From: an uncultured Ruminococcus sp.
GTDB taxonomy: Bacteria > Bacillota > Clostridia > Oscillospirales > Ruminococcaceae
Assembly: GCA_905199285.1 (NCBI GenBank)
Contig: CAJKFZ010000178.1
Coordinates: 1 to 5,656 of the forward strand
Direction of reading: 5' to 3'
Length of the DNA: 5,656 nucleotides
Below are positions 1 to 3,940 of the stretch, in pieces. Under the pieces are notes generated by a model that did not search any database, had not been told where the DNA came from, and saw only the letters and a list, made by a program, of their open reading frames with translations. Both the position numbers and the translations under genes were made by a program. Numbering within the stretch: the stretch's first letter is position 1; every line of letters starts with the position of its first letter.

Positions 1-51
1 TGGTTGCGGCGGCTTGCAACATATTTTACCTGAAATATTATTTGAATACAT

Positions 52-858
52 TTATCGCACATCTTTTTGAAGTTCCCATGTCAATTGAGCTGCATATAAC
101 TCCGCTTGCCGTTGTCCATAAGACAGCGGTTTTTTATTAAGTCTTTTCAATATTTCATAGTATTCAGGCGATGTCCTGAACCAAGAGAAAGAACGAAAAT
201 TATTATGCTGCTGCATATCATTGTAGAGTTCACGCAGGATTTTATTTTTTCGCAGCAGTTCTAACGCCTTACGCTTCAATTGACGTACTCTCTCGCTTGA
301 AATTTCAAGCCTTTTGGCAATATCCGATAAAGTTATACCCTCAAAAAAGAAAGCCGTTATAATGCCTTTATAAGGCTCTGAAAGCGTGTTCACAGCAGCA
401 CGAACAGTATCGCCGACTGCATTTGTTTCCATGTTGTCAATGAAGTCAAGACTTGTATCGTCAGCGATTGTGTCCAGAAGCGATATAACATCGCCGTCTG
501 TACTCTCTTCAATAGGTTTATCAAGACTTGTACAATTGTTCAACGGTTCATTTGCCGCTCTGGAAGTTCGCAAGCCTAAAAGCTCATTTACAGCATTCTT
601 AAAAGGATAATTCAAATAGCTTGTGAACTTGCTGCCGTTATCCGGCTTGTATGCCTTTATCGCTTCCAGAAATGCCGTATAACTCGCTTGCCTGATGTCC
701 CACATCTCTACACCCTTATGGCTGCAACTCTCCTTGTGCAGCCGATAAAGGCTGTCAGACTTTGAATACAACAGTTTTCTGACTTTCTCCCATAATATCG
801 GTATAAGCTCATCATTGCCACCCTGCTGAATATATTCGACTAACAATTCATTTGTCAT
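52..858 (-). CDS. sigma-70-like RNA polymerase sigma factor
   Basis: A 268-aa protein with the layout of a small sigma-70 family factor. Residues about 53-95 resemble region 2 (core binding and -10 recognition), with the segment AFLEAIKAYKPDNGSKF followed by a basic FKNAVNELLG stretch. Residues about 111-134 hold the acidic linker typical of sigma factors (SLDKPIEES, then LLDTIADD). Residues about 152-205 are a clear region 4 helix-turn-helix, with LSDIAKRLEISSERVRQLKRKAL as its core split by the turn near residue 185. The tail, about residues 206-268, is aromatic and basic and I do not recognise it. The ATG at 858 is preceded by GAAAGG at a normal distance. The gene follows the capsid gene on the same strand across a 66-bp gap containing a hairpin. 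A TATAAT lies at 876-881, but I see no good -35. Such factors occur in Firmicute prophages and mobile elements, often controlling late or transfer genes. The target here is unknown. Confidence 0.85.
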   Translation of the reverse strand: MTNELLVEYIQQGGNDELIPILWEKVRKLLYSKSDSLYRLHKESCSHKGVEMWDIRQASYTAFLEAIKAYKPDNGSKFTSYLNYPFKNAVNELLGLRTSRAANEPLNNCTSLDKPIEESTDGDVISLLDTIADDTSLDFIDNMETNAVGDTVRAAVNTLSEPYKGIITAFFFEGITLSDIAKRLEISSERVRQLKRKALELLRKNKILRELYNDMQQHNNFRSFSWFRTSPEYYEILKRLNKKPLSYGQRQAELYAAQLTWELQKDVR

Positions 859-887
859 TGAAATTCGCCTTTCAAATTATAGCAAAA

Positions 888-913
888 GTGGACGCATAAA
901 AAAATACGTCCAC
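888..913 (-). terminator. hairpin after capsid gene, possible weak terminator
   Basis: On the minus strand a 10-bp stem begins GTGGACG and closes with CGTCCAC, with one G-U pair, around a loop of T residues. Only four T residues follow (TTTTGC), so termination may be partial and allow read-through into the sigma gene. It could also protect the 3' end of the capsid mRNA. Confidence 0.5.
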
Positions 914-924
914 AACTGGAATTT

Positions 925-1764
925 TTATTTAACTGCAAGTTCCTGATAATAAATAGCATTCTTCTTATTATCAAGAACGAAAGCATCATAACAGATACGT
1001 CCCTCAACAAGTGAACCAGAAATGCCCGGTGGGTCCTGATGAATCCTGTAATCTTCAAGCTTTACTGGCGCAACTGTCGCACTGGGATGAGCAATCATAA
1101 AGCCGAAATGTTCCGGAAGTCTGCTCGCAGGAACTTTAATAACGTTGCAACCGTCCAGCATTGCGATAACACCTTTAGCTCGCATATCTGTGCCGATATC
1201 CGTTTCCATTACAATATCAGGCGATTTCTTCATTAAAGCATAAACAGCAGGAGTTACAAGAAGAATTCTGCCCGTATCTGGAATACATTCATCATCAAGA
1301 GCTGTACCAGCTTTAATAATTTCGGTGTAAATATTTCCACTGCTCAACTCAATAGGAGCTGGCTTATTTCCTGCGTTGTCACACATTACATTATAAATAT
1401 ATGAATCCACCTCAGGAATAACAACTTCCCTATTTTGGCGAGCTAACGCAGAAGCTCCGGCAAGCTGCGCCTGTGTTTCATCTGTATCAAGCTTATCAAT
1501 TGCAAATGTAAATGAGCGATCTTGCGTTAATGTGAATTCTTCTGTTGTCGCATCAAGTCCTTTTATTTCTCCAAAGCGGCTTCTATTCAAGCCATTTCCG
1601 GAACGGTCATAATCATTCATTTTTGACGTTGAAATCTTGTATACCTTAACGGTATGTGCCCCTGTCCAGTCGAAATCGTTATTAGTAATAAGTGACTTTT
1701 TTGATTCTGCCGTAAATTGTTCATCAACATAAGGCAGAAATTTTGTTGTTAGATCAATTGCCAT
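925..1764 (-). CDS. phage major capsid protein (HK97-fold type)
   Basis: A 279-aa protein that resembles the coat proteins of many Firmicute siphophages and prophages. Typical marks are the N-terminal FLPYVDEQFTAES segment and a beta-strand block with VKVYKIS and DYDRSGNG near residues 38-58. A strand containing TQDRSFTFAID falls near residues 82-92. The long helix region ends in VVIPEVDSYIYNVM near residues 114-127, where homologues I know have a similar EVDAYRF pattern. After that come a GRILLVTPAVYALMKKS segment and a C-terminal domain with RICYDAFVLDNKKNAIYY. Length fits a coat protein without an N-terminal delta domain; scaffolding would come from the separate gene directly upstream, 20 bp away, which is the usual phage order. 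The ATG at 1764 has AAGAGG at good spacing. It would build an icosahedral shell. Portal and terminase genes are not adjacent. The fold is inferred from sequence style, not from a search. Confidence 0.82.
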   Translation of the reverse strand: MAIDLTTKFLPYVDEQFTAESKKSLITNNDFDWTGAHTVKVYKISTSKMNDYDRSGNGLNRSRFGEIKGLDATTEEFTLTQDRSFTFAIDKLDTDETQAQLAGASALARQNREVVIPEVDSYIYNVMCDNAGNKPAPIELSSGNIYTEIIKAGTALDDECIPDTGRILLVTPAVYALMKKSPDIVMETDIGTDMRAKGVIAMLDGCNVIKVPASRLPEHFGFMIAHPSATVAPVKLEDYRIHQDPPGISGSLVEGRICYDAFVLDNKKNAIYYQELAVK

Positions 1765-1784
1765 TTAAAATAAACCTCTTTTCT

Positions 1785-2210
1785 TTAAATATTCGGTTTA
1801 AAGATACTTGCAAGCTTATCATCAACTCTGTTTCCGCCTGTTGTAGGCAAGACAGGATTATTAATAGGTTCAATAATAGCCGGGAACGTTTTAAGAAGCT
1901 TCTCCACGTTATTTTTAAAGTTATCAGCATTTGATGTATCAAACATTTCAAGCATACCAGTTTTTATATTTTCTGGATAGCCTTTACCTATAAGCCATTC
2001 AGAGCAAGTAACTTTAGATTCTCTTGCGTTGAGGTCAGAAATCCGCTTTTCTTCTTCGGTAGGTTCTGCTTTAGAGCGCTCTCTTGCAAGCCGTTCCGAG
2101 ATAATGCGATTGACCTCTTCTTGTGTAAATGTGCGCTCTGGCTGCACGCCGTTTCCCTCTGGCTGAGTATCTGTGCCGCTCTGAGCTGCTGTGTTATTAT
2201 CGTTCATCAT
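1785..2210 (-). CDS. DUF4355-type phage capsid scaffold protein
   Basis: About 141 aa. The N-terminus (residues 1-26) is polar and looks disordered. It leads into FTQEEVNRIISERLARERSKAE (about 28-49, split here at the helix centre only for description), a charged helix-forming segment that is the signature of DUF4355-type scaffolds. Next come ESKVTCSEWLIGKGYPENI and a segment near residues 94-110 (NADNFKNNVEKLLKTF) that matches the usual C-terminal helix pattern. These proteins assemble coat subunits into procapsids and are then lost. The start is ATG 2210 or the adjacent ATG 2207; GGAGG at 2217-2221 gives 6 or 9 nt of spacing, so the second may be the real one. A longer reading from GTG 2264 would begin inside the terminator stem and is rejected. 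The gene sits just before the capsid gene and is transcribed from the consensus promoter at 2344-2372, through an attenuator-like stem. Confidence 0.8.
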   Translation of the reverse strand: MMNDNNTAAQSGTDTQPEGNGVQPERTFTQEEVNRIISERLARERSKAEPTEEEKRISDLNARESKVTCSEWLIGKGYPENIKTGMLEMFDTSNADNFKNNVEKLLKTFPAIIEPINNPVLPTTGGNRVDDKLASIFKPNI

Positions 2211-2252
2211 AATATACCTCCGTTTTACGTCATTGAGTTTGACTGATATAAC

Positions 2253-2300
2253 AAAAAAGGACACAAGAAAAACTGATACAATCAGCTTTTCCCATGTCCT
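2253..2300 (-). terminator. leader terminator / candidate attenuator of the capsid operon
   Basis: On the minus strand the arm AGGACATGGGAAAAGCTGAT (2281-2300) pairs with ATCAGTTTTTCTTGTGTCCT (2258-2277) across a 3-nt loop. This gives 20 consecutive RNA base pairs, four of them G-U. A run of six T (2253-2258) follows at once, so it has the form of a strong intrinsic terminator. It lies between the promoter at 2344-2372 and the scaffold start, so it must be bypassed for the capsid genes to be expressed. That placement is what suggests attenuation. No obvious alternative antiterminator stem is visible. Confidence 0.75.
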
Positions 2301-2329
2301 AAGAGACTAACCATAAAGGTGGTACTCAT
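2282..2329 (-). CDS. possible 15-aa leader peptide MSTTFMVSLLGHGKS
   Basis: A short reading frame starts about 8 nt after the predicted transcription start, and its TGA stop falls near the tip of the attenuator stem. Its last codons make up the whole 5' arm of that stem. A translating ribosome would therefore cover the arm and could prevent the terminator from forming, the arrangement known from ribosome-mediated attenuation. Against it: there is no Shine-Dalgarno sequence, because the RNA before the ATG is very short and A-rich, so translation would be nearly leaderless. An internal ATG at codon 6 is a second option. The peptide has no run of a single amino acid, so simple amino-acid sensing is not indicated. 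Confidence 0.35.
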   Translation of the reverse strand: MSTTFMVSLLGHGKS

Positions 2330-2343
2330 CTTTTGTTACTTTT

Positions 2344-2372
2344 ATTATATCACTTTTATCGAATGTTGTCAA
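2344..2372 (-). promoter_or_regulatory. consensus sigma-A promoter of scaffold-capsid operon
   Basis: On the minus strand TTGACA (2367-2372) and TATAAT (2344-2349) are separated by exactly 17 nt, and a TG one base before the -10 gives an extended -10 element. Both hexamers match the housekeeping consensus perfectly. Transcription should start near 2337. Such a strong promoter ahead of capsid genes implies that control acts downstream, at the leader terminator, or through a repressor. The neighbouring sigma factor is not needed to explain this promoter. Confidence 0.85.
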
Positions 2373-2400
2373 TGCTTTTTTTGATCATGTTGAAGATTTT

Positions 2401-2466
2401 TTCACGGCTTTCTCACGGCTTCGCTCTCGGTTCGCTCACGCTTCGTTCTTTGCTTCCTCTTTGCTT
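2401..2466. repeat. degenerate 11-bp tandem repeat, six units
   Basis: Cut into 11-base units from 2401, the + strand reads TTCACGGCTTT, CTCACGGCTTC, GCTCTCGGTTC, GCTCACGCTTC, GTTCTTTGCTT, CCTCTTTGCTT. The first two are almost identical and the rest drift, with the CTT/GTT positions kept. The period is about one helical turn, so repeated features lie on one face of the DNA. The array ends 28 bp upstream of the -35 of the capsid promoter. Confidence 0.6.
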
Positions 2467-2679
2467 AAATCGTTTACGTGGTGCTTCTATATAACCATAT
2501 TTACATAGATGATACCCTAAAACACGGACTCACCGATTTATCATGTCATAACGCCCACAAAATCAGCCATTAACAGCTGTCTATCATTATCGTAGTATAA
2601 TTTACATTCCTGAAATCAAAGTACCGTAAAGCGCATTGTAAAGCGTTTAAGAACCATACCGAATATTAGCGGTTGCTTC

Positions 2680-2800
2680 GTCCGGATTTCGGACATTTGA
2701 ATAACGCCGTACGAATTTCGGACAGCGATATATCCATGATTTTGTTGCGACGAATTTCGTCGCAAGTTTATCAACCACTCCGAAATTTTCGGACTGGTTG
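2680..2800. repeat. cluster of four palindromes with a shared CGAAtTTCG-like core
   Basis: Four inverted repeats follow one another. At 2680-2694, GTCCG pairs with CGGAC. At 2709-2723 a 7-bp stem with one mismatch surrounds CGAATTTCG. At 2745-2765 TTGCGACGAA and TTCGTCGCAA form a perfect 10-bp repeat about a single T. At 2772-2800 CAACCA and TGGTTG flank TCCGAAA and TTTCGGA with one C-C mismatch. Their centres, near 2687, 2716, 2755 and 2786, are 29, 39 and 31 bp apart. The core, a GAA/TTC palindrome next to CGG or GTC, recurs in all four, which suggests a protein-binding array or a structured origin rather than chance hairpins. Confidence 0.6.
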
Positions 2801-2817
2801 CCGTATGTTTTAACTGT

Positions 2818-2841
2818 TCATCAAATTGATGAGAAGCTTCT
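2818..2841. repeat. two adjacent short perfect palindromes
   Basis: TCATCAA and TTGATGA (2818-2832) form a 7-bp inverted repeat about one A. AGAAGCTTCT (2832-2841) is a 10-bp perfect palindrome directly beside it. They lack the CGAA/TTCG core of the four palindromes just before them, so they may be a separate site. The first lies 39 bp, centre to centre, from the last of those four. Confidence 0.4.
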
Positions 2842-2916
2842 TAAACTCTTTTTTATATCTGCCCAGTATTCAGATATTTTTTATAGTGGGGAAGTATTTT
2901 ATAACGATCTGCCGCT

Positions 2917-2949
2917 AAAAAATAGGACAGCCTTGTTGACTGTCCTATT
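2917..2949 (-). terminator. strong intrinsic terminator of the small-gene operon
   Basis: On the minus strand AATAGGACAG and CTGTCCTATT form a perfect 10-bp stem around a 9-nt loop, and a run of T follows (TATTTTTTAG). It begins 8 bp after the stop of the 65-aa gene, so it ends the transcript that carries the small proteins and separates it from the capsid operon. Confidence 0.9.
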
Positions 2950-2956
2950 ATTAATG

Positions 2957-3154
2957 TTAAGCTTTGTTAAGTTCTGAGCTGCCTATATTCGATTTTGACT
3001 GCTTGTCAGCGATGTAAATATGATAGAACGGTTTGTGCCTCTCGCTTCTTGATATGCTTATTCTATTTCGGCTCTGGAGCTGTTCCAGATAAAGAGCTGC
3101 AAGCTTGTCCGCCTGCTGCTTTTCATGTTGCTGATATGTAATCTTGATTTTCAT
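2957..3154 (-). CDS. unrecognised 65-aa protein
   Basis: I cannot assign a function. The protein starts with a likely beta strand (MKIKITY), followed by a charged helix up to about residue 28 (QQHEKQQADKLAALYLEQLQ). A segment RSERHKPFYHIYIAD near residues 36-50 follows. That last pattern, a basic-acidic pair then PF and alternating aromatic and aliphatic residues, recalls small unnamed proteins of Firmicute mobile elements, from memory only. It has no membrane segment or signal peptide. The ATG at 3154 has AAGGAG at 7 nt spacing, and that site overlaps the stop codon of the gene before it, so translation is probably coupled. It is the last gene before a strong terminator. Confidence 0.7.
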   Translation of the reverse strand: MKIKITYQQHEKQQADKLAALYLEQLQSRNRISISRSERHKPFYHIYIADKQSKSNIGSSELNKA

Positions 3155-3165
3155 ATTATGTCTCC

Positions 3166-3339
3166 TTAAAGATTCAAAAACTTTGTGCGTTCCTCAAAGC
3201 TGAGGTTCGGGTGAGTTTTAAAACTGTCAATGACCTGTAATGCCGGGAAGCGTTTCCCCTCTTTTTCGTAGCTTTCAGTAAGGTATTTTAAATCATCAAG
3301 TATGGATTCTATAATCTCAGATCTTTCTTGCTTAGTCAT
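3166..3339 (-). CDS. unrecognised 57-aa protein
   Basis: A short charged protein with no family I recognise. It appears mostly helical (TKQERSEIIESILDDLKYL, then a turn, then FPALQVIDSFKTH and LSFEERTKFLNL), soluble, without cysteines or a membrane segment. I place the start at ATG 3339, which has AAAGGA at 8 nt spacing. An in-frame TTG at 3363 would add eight residues but lacks as good a site, and the antisense promoter's -35 lies across it. The leader of this gene lies opposite a predicted small RNA (3391-3453), so its expression may be under antisense control. Confidence 0.65.
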   Translation of the reverse strand: MTKQERSEIIESILDDLKYLTESYEKEGKRFPALQVIDSFKTHPNLSFEERTKFLNL

Positions 3340-3356
3340 AAAAATTTTCCTTTCTA

Positions 3357-3385
3357 TTGACAATCTCCCCGAAATCGGGTATAAT
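3357..3385 (+). promoter_or_regulatory. consensus promoter for an antisense RNA, with internal palindrome
   Basis: On the plus strand TTGACA (3357-3362) and TATAAT (3380-3385) are exactly 17 nt apart, a perfect housekeeping promoter pointing against all genes in the window. The spacer contains CCCGAAATCGGG (3368-3379), a palindrome that could be an operator: a protein bound there would block RNA polymerase. Predicted start is near 3391-3393. Confidence 0.8.
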
Positions 3386-3390
3386 TGTCG

Positions 3391-3453
3391 TGGTTAAGAT
3401 TTTTTGTTTTTGGTTTCCCGATTCATGTTGGCGCATGATCGGGTTATTTTTTT
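3391..3453 (+). ncRNA. predicted small antisense RNA, about 60 nt
   Basis: A complete transcription unit with no room for a protein: a consensus promoter, about 25 nt of U-rich single strand, then a terminator hairpin. The hairpin loop is UUGGCG, which contains a YUNR-type U-turn (UUGG), a motif known from fast-pairing antisense RNAs such as plasmid copy-control RNAs. The RNA is fully complementary to the minus-strand mRNA between the 78-aa and 57-aa genes, and its U-tract overlaps the stop codon of the former. By analogy it could lower expression of the downstream small genes or stop the transcript early. It may also act on a distant target. The boundaries are inferred from the promoter and terminator only. 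Confidence 0.6.
3417..3453 (+). terminator. terminator hairpin of the antisense RNA
   Basis: CCCGATTCATG and CATGATCGGG pair over ten base pairs with one bulged T, around the loop TTGGCG, followed by TTATTTTTTT. The U-rich tract lies only on the plus-strand side; read on the minus strand the hairpin has no T run after it. This shows that it ends a plus-strand transcript. Confidence 0.75.
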
Positions 3454-3688
3454 AATTGCCGAAGCTGGGAGCGCATTCATTAAGGCTCTTAAGCACATCA
3501 GGATTAAAAGCATCTCCGAATCCCTGTTTGTACGCTTCAATTCGTCCTGCGTTTACGTGTTCCATAATCGCATAAACAAGAGTGTCGTTCTGTTCTGTCG
3601 TTAACGGCAATGTTTGTATAAGATCGCTCAGCTTTTTAGCTGTAGTTAAAAAGTTTTCGCCTTTTTCAATTTTTATATATTCTTTCAT
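3452..3688 (-). CDS. unrecognised 78-aa helical protein
   Basis: A small soluble protein that I cannot name. It is mostly helical: FLTTAKKLSDLIQTLPLT near residues 13-30, then EQNDTLVYAIMEHVNAGRI near 32-50, and EAYKQGFGDAF near 51-61. The pattern of LPLT plus an acidic helix ending in EAYKQGF recalls small accessory proteins of Firmicute plasmids and prophages, but no role is known to me. The ATG at 3688 has AAAGGA at 9 nt spacing. It is the first of three small genes ending at the 2917-2949 terminator. A short inverted repeat (ACTGT at 3716-3720, ACAGT at 3727-3731) lies just upstream of its ribosome binding site. Confidence 0.7.
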   Translation of the reverse strand: MKEYIKIEKGENFLTTAKKLSDLIQTLPLTTEQNDTLVYAIMEHVNAGRIEAYKQGFGDAFNPDVLKSLNECAPSFGN

Positions 3689-3757
3689 TTTTCAAGTTCC
3701 TTTCATGAGGTTTCGACTGTTCCTCGACAGTTCATTTCATGGAGCACAGCCGATATA

Positions 3758-3931
3758 TTATTTTGGAATTATGGACAAAGTCTCGCTATATAGCCTTGTG
3801 TTCATTTTTCCACACATATTTCCATTGGAATTATGAAAGTCAACTTTTGTCAACTTTCCAAAATAAGAAAAATGCTTGGAATTATGAAAAAATTTCTATT
3901 TTACGTTATTTTAATCAAGTTTCCAAAATAA
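3758..3931. repeat. TTGGAA-cored iteron-like repeats, possible origin
   Basis: Two overlapping 11-mers recur in this AT-rich spacer. TTGGAATTATG occurs on the plus strand at 3763-3773, 3825-3835 and 3876-3886. TTATTTTGGAA occurs on the plus strand at 3758-3768 and, inverted, at 3856-3866 and 3921-3931. Together that is five TTGGAA sites in two orientations. A tandem GTCAACTTTT pair sits at 3839-3858, and TTTTCCACA (3806-3814) differs by one base from the DnaA box TTATCCACA. The spacer directly follows the RepA-like ATPase gene. Iterons plus a DnaA-like box in AT-rich DNA are what a replication origin looks like; operator sites for the 78-aa gene are the alternative. Confidence 0.55.
3898..3926 (-). 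promoter_or_regulatory. candidate promoter ahead of the small-gene operon
   Basis: On the minus strand TTGGAA (3921-3926) and TAAAAT (3898-3903) are 17 nt apart. The -10 is a reasonable match, the -35 is moderate, and it coincides with one of the iteron-like repeats, so a protein bound to the repeat could control it. The leader to the 78-aa gene would be about 200 nt long and would contain the other repeats. The small genes could instead be read through from the RepA-like gene, after which I see no terminator. Confidence 0.3.
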
Positions 3932-3940
3932 AATATTGCC

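Larger units (their letters stand above)
2373..2916. other. gene-free region of about 540 bp
   Basis: I see no convincing gene on either strand: short frames lack ribosome binding sites and the composition is irregular. The region lies between the terminator of the small-gene operon and the capsid promoter. It holds a degenerate 11-bp tandem repeat (2401-2466), a direct repeat GTAAAGCG at 2626-2633 and 2638-2645, and a palindrome cluster (2680-2841). It could be an origin, a regulatory array or a packaging site; nothing seen decides between these. Confidence 0.6.

Noticed and set aside
1..51. Short hairpin GTTGC/GCAAC at 3-20 as terminator of the sigma gene
   Set aside because: The stem is only five pairs and the sequence after it on the minus strand lies outside the window, so a T-run cannot be seen. 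No gene is evident in these bases.
386..610. Plus-strand open frame of 74 codons inside the sigma gene
   Set aside because: It lies wholly opposite the coding frame of a well-supported sigma factor and has no recognisable protein features.
2305..2340. T-box-like sequence AAAGGTGGTACT on the plus strand
   Set aside because: It resembles the T-box motif, but there is no plus-strand promoter, specifier loop or downstream synthetase-type gene. The same bases are explained by the minus-strand leader.
2680..2841. CRISPR array
   Set aside because: The palindromes differ from each other and there is no constant repeat with constant-length unique spacers.
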